Below, one piece after another: positions 32,656 to 42,209 of a stretch of DNA of 64,000 bases (the first letter of the stretch is position 1; every line of letters starts with the position of its first letter). The position numbers and the translations under genes are program-made. Source of the DNA: Primula veris. Its lineage: Eukaryota; Streptophyta; Magnoliopsida; Ericales; Primulaceae. The notes below the pieces were generated by a model. It worked only from the letters and a program-made list of their open reading frames with translations. It was not told the DNA's origin and searched no databases. The stretch spans positions 31,865,342-31,929,341 of the forward strand of contig OY821745.1 in assembly GCA_963682055.1 (NCBI GenBank), in the 5' to 3' direction.

Positions 32656-35293
32656 ATGGTTATCAAACACGGAGCCGGAAAAGGCCCGATGGTTGCCCCG
32701 CAACCACGGCGTCTTGACGTGATGGCAAACGCCTTGCCATTCCGGGCGATGGTTATTGACCCCGCCATCTCCGTCGCGGTAAACGATAACAGTATCATGG
32801 TCAGGCAGCACGGGTCTGACCTAGAAGAGTTTCGTCAGCTCTGCGGCATAGGGGAGGAGTTCCGACTTCGAACCTGTGCGACCTCGGACGAAGTGAACAG
32901 GATCGTGGCTGATCCCAAGAGTATGGTAACTCTCTCCCTCTCTACTCTTCTATACGGGGGCACCCACCTCCCCATTCCGGAGCTACTGGCGGAGCTCTGC
33001 GCCTGGACGCAGACTCTTCCATGCCAGTGGCCTCTGCAAGCGCACCGCATCTGCGCCGGAATGGAGGCCCTAAGTGCCTTGTTGGGCCCGGACATTCCGG
33101 AGCCATTGGGGCTTAGGGAGCTCTTGGCCTGCTACGAATTTTTGCAGACCGAGCCGAGCTCCCAATCTAAGAGCCGGCAGCCCTATCTGAGGTGCCGGTC
33201 TCACAACCAGTTGATCACAGGTAACTCCGATTCGAATCGGGGTTACACACAAGACGTGGTCGTCATGGAGGGCCCTTGGCTCCTTCGTGACGACCTAATT
33301 CTCCCGAACAGGCCGGGGAGGGTGCTGAGCACCAAGGAAAACAAATTCACTGTGGCCTCTAAGCTTGGGGGCCTGGGCGAACCCAACATAGAGTCGTTGG
33401 AGGTGGCCCTTAACTGGTGGGGTCCGGATGGGACCGACGTGGGGGCACGCGATGCGGAGCGCCTGCTAATCTGTGGCTCCCCCACCTCCTGCAAGGGGAA
33501 CAGCTTCAAATGGCCCCACAGGACCTTCTGTCCCGTGGGATACTCCAGGGAAAGGTGGGAGAAGGAGAAGGGTCTGGAGTCGACCCTCCCTCCCCGGGTG
33601 GTTGAAGGTGCCGAAGCAGCCCTCCCTCCCAAGGCTTCGAAGCCAAAGCTGAAGAAGGGCGGTAAGGCGAAGGCAACGAAGGCGACGACCGTGGCTTCCT
33701 TCGCTCCTTCAACGGCCGGGGTTCACTTTGAGACCCGGTCTGATGGTACCGTTATCTACTTCCGGGTGGGGGCGGACGGTACCCGCACATACATTGATGC
33801 GCAAGGGAAGCCTCTGACAGAGGTTCCTCCCTTGAGCTCTAGGGAGCCCGCTGTGGGGATCCCCCTGCAATTAGAAGACAGCCCAACTGAGGCGGAACCA
33901 TCCGGGCCTGCCTTGGGTACCTCGCGGACCAGAGTAAGTCACTTCTTGTTTTCTTCAAATTTTCGTTTTTACACTTAGCTAGATTTAGTTATAGTTAATT
34001 TCTCTAACTCTTAACTCCTTTCTTGTGTGGCCTGTGTAGGTGGTCCGTTCTGATGAGGAGGAGGAGGCAGATGAAGAGGCTGGGGAGGTGGTAGCTGAGG
34101 TGGTTGAGGTTGGGGGCGAAGAAGAAGAAGAAGGGGCGATCGACGGGGTTGCTGAGACGGGGGAGCCCGAGGGGGTAGTGGTCGTTGTCGAGGCCGAGGG
34201 GAGGGATGTGGTGGTGACGGGGGAGAGGGAAGTGGCGATCCTGCCTCCGTCGGCTGGCCCGGACGATTTGGCAGCCCAAGCCAGACTCGATAGGCTGGCC
34301 CGCAAGGCCCTATTGGGGAAGAGAAAGGTGGAGGGGACGAAGTCCCTCCAAGGGGAAAAGAGGGCCAAGGTCGGGGGGAGTAACCCCTCCGAGGTTGTGG
34401 TCGTTGAGGGGCCTAGGGAGACGTCGGGCCCCGCTCCAGGCCCTACTCAAGGCTCTGCCTCCAGTTCTGCCTCCCCGGCCCACAGGATGCCTGTGCAGAC
34501 TCCCGAGGAGGTGAAGGCGGCCACGGGTGTGAAGAGCATCATGGAGGCTCACCCCTCTGCCGGGTTACTAGCTTTGGCTGCGCTCCAGCAGCAAAGCGTC
34601 GAGGCTGATCACCGAGGTCGTGACCTCGCCTCCTCCATGGCATCGGCCATGGCTATGATACCTCAGGTGCGTGTAGAGCGTTTTGTATGTTTTCACATGT
34701 TTTCACATTCTTTCCATATATTTTTGCTAAGTGTTTTGCCTTTTCCCTTGTAGGCCTACTTAATGATGAACCAATATGTCTATCATCAAGGCCAGCTGGT
34801 GAGGTCATGGGCCGCGAAGGCAGAGGCTAATGCCAAGCTTCTGGAGGAGGCCCAAAAAAGGGTGGAGGAGGCCCTGAAAAGGTCTGAGGAGGCCCTACTC
34901 AGGGCGGAGAAAGCTGAGGGCCTCAATGCCACGGTTGAGGCTCGAAGAGTCGAAGCCGTGAAGGCCAAAACGGAGGCCGAGGAGCGTGCCCAGGCTGCGG
35001 AGGCAGCCCTAAAAGAGGCCGAGGCTGGCATCACGGACAGGATAAAGGCGGCGGTCCAAACTGGCCAAGCCGAGCTGAACGCCGCCTGGGCCCAGAAGAC
35101 ACAGAAGGACTTCAACTCCTTCTACGTCGAGGGGTGGTCTGAGGCGGCTGCCTTTATGAGGGCGGGACCGGATCACCCGGTATGGAACATAGAAAACATT
35201 ATAGTTCCCGTTCCCTCAGCTCCCATTCCGGATGTGGTGCCTTTGACTCCTCGAGCTCTCTCGGATGAAGAGGACGGAGCTAGCCAGAGCTAG
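32656..35293 (+). CDS. Antisense accessory gene of the Tat/Retand element (three exons, 814 aa)
   Basis: Exons 32,656-33,933, 34,040-34,666 and 34,754-35,293 have lengths divisible by three. They are separated by introns of 106 and 87 bases with GT...AG ends and pyrimidine-rich 3' parts; without splicing, stops follow soon after each donor. Residues about 70-210 (LPIPELLAEL, then AHRICAGMEAL, YLRCRS, LITGNSDSNRGY) resemble the 'putative gypsy-type transposon' (Transposase_28-like) domain. Residues about 430-460 are very acidic. About 519-538 hold two basic clusters (GKRKVEG, GEKRAKVG) that could be a nuclear signal. About 650-735 form an Ala/Glu/Lys-rich coiled coil, followed by SFYVEGWSEAAAFMRA. 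The gene is convergent with gag-pol and complementary to the genomic RNA. Its function is unknown, and I infer a coiled-coil nuclear or regulatory protein. Antisense ORFs in this position are known in Tat elements. Confidence 0.88.
33934..34039 (+). other. Intron 1 of the antisense gene (106 bp, phase 0)
   Basis: Donor AGA|GTAAGTC and acceptor CCTGTGTAG|GTGG. Reading through the donor hits a stop 14 codons later. Confidence 0.82.
34667..34753 (+). other. Intron 2 of the antisense gene (87 bp, phase 0)
   Basis: Donor CCTCAG|GTGCGTG and acceptor TTTTCCCTTGTAG|GCC. The acceptor TAG would itself be a stop if the intron were read through. Confidence 0.82.
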
Positions 35294-35356
35294 GGTAGAT
35301 TGAGGCTTTTGTTTTCAGTGTAGTTTCCTTTTTTGTACTTAGCATGTAATAGCTTT

Positions 35357-35370
35357 CCATTGAATGAAAT
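35357..35370 (+). terminator. Possible polyadenylation region of the antisense gene
   Basis: TTGAATGAAATGAAAA lies about 65 bases after the stop and fits the loose A-rich near-upstream elements of plant genes. Confidence 0.35.
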
Positions 35371-35560
35371 GAAAAAACAATTTTGGACTTGTCTTTTATT
35401 CTTTTATTCTTCTGTTGTTTTGCTTCTATACTTCCGTTGTGATTTATACATCATTCATTGTATACATGCTCCCAAATGGGGGGGCCCTCATGCTTCGGCG
35501 TTGGGGCACTCATTTCATATACATCATAAATCGAGTTGGCGCGTGTAGAAACACTTGTGA

Positions 35561-35795
35561 AATTTAAATGAACTGAAAAATTCAAGTAAATAGAGTCGGG
35601 GTGCCGTATAGGCTCGTGTTCTGAAACACTTAGAGAAAATTTAAATGAACTGAAAAATTCAAGTAAATATGAACCGGGGTGCCGTATAGGCTCGTGTTCT
35701 GAAACACTTAGAGAAAATTTAAATGAACTGAAAAATTCAAGTAAATATGAACCGGGGTGCCGTATAGGCTCGTGTTCTGAAACACTTAGAGAAAA
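35561..35795. repeat. Three tandem ~78-bp repeats between pol and the antisense gene
   Basis: Copies start at 35,561, 35,638 and 35,716, each with AATTTAAATGAACTGAAAAA, GGGGTGCCGTATAGGCTCGT and GAAACACTTAGAG. Copies 2 and 3 are identical; copy 1 differs at a few bases (AGAGTCGGGG for TGAACCGGGG). A partial copy (GAAACACTTGTGAAA) precedes copy 1. Tandem arrays downstream of pol are typical of Retand-like elements. Confidence 0.95.
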
Positions 35796-35882
35796 TTTGT
35801 AACAACAGTTTTCATTTATAAAGCCCACAGGTATAAATTTACACCACATTCTTATTTACACAAAAGTCATAAAGGCCGAGCT

Positions 35883-38800
35883 CTACTGGTAGTACTTCCT
35901 TAGGTTGTTGATGTTCCAAGGTCGGTCGACCGGGACGTCGTTGGGAAGACGACCCAACAGGTAGGCCCCGTTCCCTACTGCACCGAGGATTCGATAGGGG
36001 CCTTCCCAATTGGGGCCTAGCTTGCCGTCGGATTGTATCCTGGTGTTGTTGTTTACTTTTCGTAACACTAGGTCTTCGTCTTGGAAACGTCTGGCGTTAA
36101 CTCTTTTGTTATAAGAACGCCCCAGTTCGTTTTTATATTCGGCGTTACGGATGGCCGCAACCTCCCTTCTTTCTTCGGCGTAGTCCAGCTCTAGCCCCAT
36201 CATCTTTTCATTAAGCCCGTTCTCCACCATGTCCGTCCTCAGAGAAGGAAGCCCGATTTCTAACGGGATGATGGCCTCCATTCCGTAAGTAAGGCTATAG
36301 GGTGTCTGTTGAGTGCCCCGTCTTCTCGTCGTTCGGTAGGCCCAAAGGACGTGATGCAGCTCTGCAGCCCATCGTCCTTTGGACTCGTCTAGCCTCTTCT
36401 TGATTCCGTCGAGCACGGTCTTATTTGACACCTCAGCTTGTCCGTTGCATTGGGGGTACGATGGGGTCGAATAGTAGTTCTTGATGTGATACTTTGCATA
36501 CATCGCTCTTAATTTGACCCCGGTGAACTGTCCCCCATTGTCCGCGACGATTGAGTAGGGGATTCCGAATCTGGTGATCACGTCTCTCCAGAGGAACCTG
36601 ATCACCTCGGCCTCCGTTATCTTTGCTAATGCCACAGCTTCGACCCACTTTGAGAAGTAGTCGGTGACCATGAGGAGGAACTTTTTGCCTCCCGGGGCCC
36701 GAGGGAAAGGTCCGACGATGTCCATGCCCCATTGGGCAAAGGGCCAAGGCGAAGTCACGCTGCTCATCTTTTGGGCCGGGGCTCTAGGTATGGGGGCGTA
36801 TTTCTGGCACTTCTCACATTTGAGCACGAAAGTTTTAGAATCTTTCTGCATGAGGGGCCACCAATACCCGTGAGTCAAGGCACGATTGGCAAGCGACCTG
36901 CCCCCGGTGTGGCTCCCACACGTGCCTTCGTGTATCTCCTCCATGACTTTCACCACCATGTCAGGGTGGACACAGAGGAGATAGGGCCCGGAGAACGATC
37001 TTTTATAAAGTTTATCGTTGGGTGCTAGCCAGAACCCTAAGGCCTTTCTTTTTATTTTTTCAGCCTCCTTCTTATGTTCAGGAAGGTCGCCGGAGCGATG
37101 GTATTCGATTATGGGGTCCATCCAGCATAGCTCCGGCGGAAGGTCGGTCACCATATTAACGCTTGCCCCAGCGTCGATGCTAGGGGAAGGGACGTACTCT
37201 ATGGTGATGACTCGCTCCTTTTTATCACTCATAGCCGAGGCCAAGGTCGCTAGGGCATCGGCGTGGGTGTTCTCGTTTCTGTTGATGTTGATGATCTCCT
37301 GATACTTGAAGCTCCGGAGTATTTCGGAGGCGATGGTCACGTACTTTGCCATCCTTTCGTCCTTTGTTTGGAATTCACCACTGATCTGGCCACTGACTAA
37401 TTGGGAATCAGTGTGTACCAGTATCTTCTTGATGCCGAGGCTTCGGGCCATTTTCAGGCCGGCTATCACGGCTTCGTACTCCGCCTCGTTATTGGTGGCT
37501 CGGAAGCCAAGCTGGATTGACTTCTCGATTACATCACCCAGTGGGGATTGGAGAACCACCCCGAGGCCAGATCCCTTTTTATTGGCAGCTCCGTCGGCGT
37601 GCAAGGTCCATGTTCCTTGGGCTCGTTCTTCGATGCCGGGGGACGTCGTCGTTCCGGTGAATTCTGCCACAAAGTCGGCCAAGGCCTGCCCCTTGACAGA
37701 GGTTCGCGGCTCGTACCGGATGTCGTACGCGTTCAGGTGGCAAGCCCACTTCGTCATACGTCGAGACAGGTCTCCCTTCTGGAGTATTTCCCGAACGGGC
37801 TGATCCGTATACACCACGATACTGTGTGCTGAGAAGTAATGGGCCAGTTTTCGCGATGCCATGACGAGTGCCAGGACAAGCTTTTCTAGAGGCATATACC
37901 TAGCCTCGGCGTCGAGGAGGGTTTTGCTCACGTAATAGATTGGCCTTTGCTCCCTGCCGACTTCTTTGATGAGAACGGCGCTAACGGCTATCTTGGATAC
38001 GGCCAGGTACAACGCAAGGACGTCGCCGGCGTCAGGTTTGGCCAACAGGGGCGCGCTTCCAAGGTAGCTCGCCAGCTCTATGAACGCACTCCGGCATTCG
38101 TCATTCCATTCGAACTTCTTCTGAGCCTTCAGAGCCGTAAAGAATGGCTTGCATCGATCTCCGAACCGGGCTATAAACCGGTTGAGGGCAGCGGCCATTC
38201 CGGCTAGCTTTTGTACATCCTTCCTCTTTTCAGGGGTTCTCAAGTTCTTCAAGGCAGAGATTTGGGCCGGGTTCGCCTCTATACCGCGATGGGTCACAAT
38301 GAACCCTAGGAACTTTCCGGCTCCAACTCCGAAGGCGCACTTAGAGGCGTTCAGCTTCAGATCATGCCTTCGTATCGTTTCGAACACCTCTCTCAGGTCG
38401 GCCAGGTGGTCGTCCTCCTGGGCGCTTTTCACCACCATATCGTCGATATAGACCTCCATGCTCCGGCCTATGCTCTTGGCGAATATCTTGGTGACCATTC
38501 TTTGATAGGTCGCCCCGGCGTTCTTAAGCCCAAACGGCATCACCTTGTAGCAGTAATTCCCCCTTGGGGTTATAAAGGCGGTTTTTTCTTGGTCAGCCTC
38601 CGACATGGGTATTTGGTGATAGCCGGAGCAGGCGTCCAGGAAGCTCATTCTGGCAGCTCCGGCGGTGGAGTCTACTATCTGATCGATTTTAGGCAGAGGG
38701 AAGGGATCCTTAGGACAAGCCCGGTTAAGGCTCGTGTAATCGATGCAGACACGCAGCTTCCCGTTCTTCTTAGGGACCACCACGGGGTTAGCGAGCCATC

Positions 38801-41453
38801 TAGGATAAAAAATTTCCCTGATGGCTCCAGCTAGCAGAAGCTTTTGTACTTCCTCGTTTATGGCATCGGCATGCTCCGGGCTAACACGGCGCCCCTTTTG
38901 CATCACAGGCTTCGCATCCGGGTTGACGTTCAACTTATGGCAGGCGAGGTCGGGACTGATGCCCGGCATTTCGCATGGGGACCATGCGAAGTTATCGAGG
39001 TATTCGAGCAGAAGCTTAACGAGACCTGAAACCTCGGGCTCGCTCAGCTTTGCGCCCACCATAAAAAAGTGGTCTTCGTCGTACCCCGGGATCCGGACCT
39101 TCAGCAACTCTCCTTCTACCTTGTCTTCAGCTTCCGGGCCTATCTTCTTGTTCAGTTCCCGCAGCAGCTTGGGATCCTCGGCTTCTATGTTCATAGCACT
39201 CTGGCCCGGGACCGGTTTACTACCGGAGTATACGGCCATGGCACAGCTTCTTGAGACCTTTTGGTTTCCCGATATGGTCTCAACTCCATTCGAAGCGGGG
39301 TACTTGACCTTTTGGTGTAGAGTGGAGGAGACGCCTTCTATCTCATGAAGCCACGCGCGCCCCAGAATGATGTTGTAAACGGAGGGGACGTCCACCACCG
39401 TGAACTCCACGCTCATAACTTTGGTTCCTGTCTTTACAGGCAAGGTTATGTTCCCTCTGGGCTGGACAGCCTCAGAATTGAATCCGTATAGAGGGGGGGC
39501 GTTGGTATCTAGCTGCCCCTCCGTCAGCCCCATCTTTTCGAAGAGGTCTCCAAAGAGAATGTTCACCGACGCCCCCTGATCGACGAGGATGCGTCCCATT
39601 GAACAATGGCCCACTTGGGCCGTGATGACGAGGGCGTCGTAGTGGGGCAGGTCTACCCCCACTAGGTCGAAGTCGGTGAAGCTTAGATCTGGCTTGGTTC
39701 CTAGTTTGAACCTCTTCCGGGGCTTCGAGCTTTCGGCGAGGCAGACGTGCTTTTTCATCGTGGCCTCACGGGCCTCGGTTCTCTCCGCCCCACTTGGCTT
39801 CGGCTTCTTCGGTCCAGAATGGATAACCTGGCAAGTCATCACCGGTGGGGGGAGGTCTGGTTGCCTTTCGTCTTCCCCTTCTCGGTTTCGATCAGGGTCC
39901 CTTCGCGTCTTGACATATTTGGCCATCAAGCCGTCCCGGACCCATCCTTCCAGCCTTGCCTTCAGACCATGACACTCATTGGTATAGTGACCGCGGCCTC
40001 GGTGATAGTCACAAAATTTGTCATTGGGCCCCCGGGCCGGCTCGTTCCTGAACGGGGGAGGCCAGGAAAAGAATGGCTCGTTCTCGATCTCAAAGAGCAG
40101 GTCGGTCAGGGGTAGGCGGAATGTGGTGGAGTAGGCATTTCCTGGGTTCGAAGGGCCGCCCCGACGGGTGTCCTCCCTTCTACGCTTAGGGGCCGGTTGC
40201 TGGCTCTCCACCGTTCGAGGTCTCCCCAACCTTTCCGCTATGGGGCGATCTCGCCGGATGCCTCTTGAAGCGGCTCCTCCCGGAGGCTGCTCGATGCTGG
40301 CGACTGAACGCGCCGCTCCAGCAGATCTCATGTCTTTCTCGATATCGACATGCTGTTTGATTAGTGACCGGAGCTGGGAAACTGAGCCAGGAGGGGTTGC
40401 TATCATTTCGTTACGGATCCTGCTTCCCACGATCATGTTCTGCCTGAAAGCAGCTATAGCTGTAGTATCGGGGCAGTCGGCACATTCAGCGTGCTTCTGC
40501 CAGAACCGATTGTCGTAGCTCTCGAGGGTCTCTTTGGGTTGGGCCTTCACTTGGTACAGCTGCTCCGGTTGGGCAGCCCTTTCCTTCAAGTTGATGAAGC
40601 GGTGTGCAAAATCATAGGCCAGATCATCCCAACAGTGGATGGAGTTGGCAGGCAGAGACTGGAACCATTTACTTGCGAGCCTCCCCAGGCTGGCGGGGAA
40701 GCATTTGCACATAAGACGATCGAGGTGGGACCAGTGGTTCATCTGGTATCGATAGTGCCGGAGGTGGGCTTCCGGGTCAGAATCCGCGTTGAACACTTGA
40801 AGAACGGGGGCAGTGAAATTTCCGGGGGGCGCACTGTACTCTATCTCGTCTGAGAACGGGGTACTGCGGGTGGAGGCAACGATTTTTAACGCTGCCTCGT
40901 CCGCGACTTCATCTCGGCCAGCGCGACGACCCCGCCTCCTTCTCCGGGGAGGCCTTTCAGTCCGAGCGCAACTCGAAGCGGGCCGCGAATCGTGTCTATC
41001 ACCGGGTCGACTGATTCGCGAGTGTACGCTTCGGTCGTTTATACGATGCGAACTCCCCTCGTGGGACCGCCTCGACTCCTCTCCCCTAGCCGGCTCCTCT
41101 GGAACCTCTAGGGGGGGTCGTCTTGAGGGTCCCAGCCGCGACATCACGCTCTTGGTGGGGATGCGAACGGGCTCTGGCTGCTCTACGCCACAAGGGACGG
41201 GTCCGGGCTCGGATGCCATCATGGAGGCTATCAACGCCTTTTGAGCCGCCAAGGCAACGAGCTCCTTCTCATGGATCTCTAGCATCATACGAGTCAGCTC
41301 GTCGCGCGACCGGGGAGTCCCCTGGACCGCATTGAGTGGAGTAGGCTGCCCCTCAGGCGCAGTTCCCGGCGTGCCAAAAGAGAGGGTCCTCGGCATTCCA
41401 AATACTGGGGCATGCCGTGGAGGAGGGCTCTCGTACTGTTCATTATCCGTCAT
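35883..41453 (-). CDS. Gag-Pol polyprotein of the Tat/Retand element (1856 aa, intact frame)
   Basis: The first ATG is at 41,453-41,451; the frame is open from the primer-binding site. Domains, numbered from this Met: gag core about 230-360; a zinc finger CDYHRGRGHYTNEC at 481-494 with C-H-H-C order instead of CCHC; protease LVDQGAS at about 624; RT with FLDACSGYHQ and YIDD at 1002-1005; a Ty3-type RNase H at about 1140-1265 where the usual LDAS is LAVS, losing the first Asp; a second, archaeal-type RNase H at about 1285-1410 with D1287, E1324, D1349 and D1399 all present; and integrase with an HHCC finger (C1546, C1549) and D1578, D1638 and E1674 in DD35E spacing. No stop or frameshift interrupts it, so it may be active. 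Confidence 0.95.
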   Translation of the reverse strand: MTDNEQYESPPPRHAPVFGMPRTLSFGTPGTAPEGQPTPLNAVQGTPRSRDELTRMMLEIHEKELVALAAQKALIASMMASEPGPVPCGVEQPEPVRIPTKSVMSRLGPSRRPPLEVPEEPARGEESRRSHEGSSHRINDRSVHSRISRPGDRHDSRPASSCARTERPPRRRRRGRRAGRDEVADEAALKIVASTRSTPFSDEIEYSAPPGNFTAPVLQVFNADSDPEAHLRHYRYQMNHWSHLDRLMCKCFPASLGRLASKWFQSLPANSIHCWDDLAYDFAHRFINLKERAAQPEQLYQVKAQPKETLESYDNRFWQKHAECADCPDTTAIAAFRQNMIVGSRIRNEMIATPPGSVSQLRSLIKQHVDIEKDMRSAGAARSVASIEQPPGGAASRGIRRDRPIAERLGRPRTVESQQPAPKRRREDTRRGGPSNPGNAYSTTFRLPLTDLLFEIENEPFFSWPPPFRNEPARGPNDKFCDYHRGRGHYTNECHGLKARLEGWVRDGLMAKYVKTRRDPDRNREGEDERQPDLPPPVMTCQVIHSGPKKPKPSGAERTEAREATMKKHVCLAESSKPRKRFKLGTKPDLSFTDFDLVGVDLPHYDALVITAQVGHCSMGRILVDQGASVNILFGDLFEKMGLTEGQLDTNAPPLYGFNSEAVQPRGNITLPVKTGTKVMSVEFTVVDVPSVYNIILGRAWLHEIEGVSSTLHQKVKYPASNGVETISGNQKVSRSCAMAVYSGSKPVPGQSAMNIEAEDPKLLRELNKKIGPEAEDKVEGELLKVRIPGYDEDHFFMVGAKLSEPEVSGLVKLLLEYLDNFAWSPCEMPGISPDLACHKLNVNPDAKPVMQKGRRVSPEHADAINEEVQKLLLAGAIREIFYPRWLANPVVVPKKNGKLRVCIDYTSLNRACPKDPFPLPKIDQIVDSTAGAARMSFLDACSGYHQIPMSEADQEKTAFITPRGNYCYKVMPFGLKNAGATYQRMVTKIFAKSIGRSMEVYIDDMVVKSAQEDDHLADLREVFETIRRHDLKLNASKCAFGVGAGKFLGFIVTHRGIEANPAQISALKNLRTPEKRKDVQKLAGMAAALNRFIARFGDRCKPFFTALKAQKKFEWNDECRSAFIELASYLGSAPLLAKPDAGDVLALYLAVSKIAVSAVLIKEVGREQRPIYYVSKTLLDAEARYMPLEKLVLALVMASRKLAHYFSAHSIVVYTDQPVREILQKGDLSRRMTKWACHLNAYDIRYEPRTSVKGQALADFVAEFTGTTTSPGIEERAQGTWTLHADGAANKKGSGLGVVLQSPLGDVIEKSIQLGFRATNNEAEYEAVIAGLKMARSLGIKKILVHTDSQLVSGQISGEFQTKDERMAKYVTIASEILRSFKYQEIININRNENTHADALATLASAMSDKKERVITIEYVPSPSIDAGASVNMVTDLPPELCWMDPIIEYHRSGDLPEHKKEAEKIKRKALGFWLAPNDKLYKRSFSGPYLLCVHPDMVVKVMEEIHEGTCGSHTGGRSLANRALTHGYWWPLMQKDSKTFVLKCEKCQKYAPIPRAPAQKMSSVTSPWPFAQWGMDIVGPFPRAPGGKKFLLMVTDYFSKWVEAVALAKITEAEVIRFLWRDVITRFGIPYSIVADNGGQFTGVKLRAMYAKYHIKNYYSTPSYPQCNGQAEVSNKTVLDGIKKRLDESKGRWAAELHHVLWAYRTTRRRGTQQTPYSLTYGMEAIIPLEIGLPSLRTDMVENGLNEKMMGLELDYAEERREVAAIRNAEYKNELGRSYNKRVNARRFQDEDLVLRKVNNNTRIQSDGKLGPNWEGPYRILGAVGNGAYLLGRLPNDVPVDRPWNINNLRKYYQ

Positions 41454-41494
41454 CGATCCTTGGAAACGGATTGTCGGAGCTAGCGTGCTACGAT

Positions 41495-41512
41495 TTCCCA
41501 CAGACGGCGCCA
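41495..41512 (-). other. Primer-binding site
   Basis: Two bases (AT) after the 5' LTR, the minus strand reads TGGCGCCGTCTGTGGGAA. A TGGCGCC-type site is used by Tat-lineage elements. The exact tRNA was not determined. Confidence 0.85.
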
Positions 41513-41514
41513 AT

Positions 41515-42209
41515 TGGCGAGCCTGATTTTCTTCCCAAGCTCGGCTTACGTATTATTCGCGTCGGCTCCGATCTTCCAGGGTCGTGACGTAGGTGGTATC
41601 TGCTTCGTCGTCGAGGTGCTCTCTAAGCCTGCACAAGAAACGAACAGGGGCCCGGGGTTGGTACCAGGTTTTCCCTCTCCGACGATCGAGTCAGTGTCGG
41701 TATAGACTGAATGTAAGAATATATTTAAGGATGAGGGCTTGGTCCAGTTACGAGTCGTGGCGTCAGATGTCACGGTTGATATTCTGGTGGTCCGGGTCGT
41801 TTTAGCTTTATCTCTCCTCCCTCTTTTTGTGCGTCCCCCTCTAAGCAGGATTAGGGGGGGTATTTATAGTGAGGTTCAGAGGTGTATTAACCCTTGGATC
41901 ACTGTACTGTAAGATGCTGATCCAACGGCGTCAGTCATTTATGACTCTGACAGGAGTACTGTCCCTTCCCGGGGCCCACTGGAGGTGCCCTGTGATTGGG
42001 CCACGTCGATGAAACGTCAGGGGGGCCCCCCAAAGGGGGCAGCAGCATTAATTGGTGAAGCGTATCGAGTACGCTTCTTCGAGCCGGCCTAGCTTCACCC
42101 CGTTTGGTGATGAGCCGGGGTGGTGAGACATCCACTATGTAGGGCCCCGGTTTGTTAAGTTCTGTGGTGATATCGGTCCGGACGAGGGGACATTGACATT
42201 CCCTCGCCA
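41515..42209 (-). repeat. 5' LTR of the Tat/Retand element
   Basis: 695 bp, with one more G than the 3' LTR in the run at about 41,854. A minus-strand TATAAATA at 41,861-41,868 is the likely promoter of genomic RNA. Confidence 0.97.

Larger units (their letters stand above)
31441..42209 (-). mobile_element. Complete young Ty3/gypsy retrotransposon, Tat/Retand type (10,769 bp)
   Basis: The LTRs are 31,441-32,134 (3') and 41,515-42,209 (5'). They are identical by eye except for a G6/G7 run, so the insertion is recent. The TSD is TTAAT at 31,436-31,440 and 42,210-42,214, and the LTR ends are TGGCGAG...CTCGCCA. A primer-binding site follows the 5' LTR. A single gag-pol frame runs 41,453-35,883 without interruption. 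A 3.7-kb region downstream of pol carries a spliced gene on the opposite strand. An extra archaeal-type RNase H domain, a degenerate first RNase H and an antisense gene after integrase together point to the Tat lineage. It is GC-rich compared with its AT-rich surroundings. Confidence 0.96.

Noticed and set aside
35883..41526. Many plus-strand frames of 60-175 codons opposite gag-pol
   Set aside because: They are shadow frames of a GC-rich coding region. Composition follows the gag-pol codons, and no promoter, splice pattern or domain supports them.
31441..42209. Two separate elements, one per strand
   Set aside because: A single pair of near-identical LTRs and one TSD enclose both gag-pol and the antisense gene, so they belong to one element.
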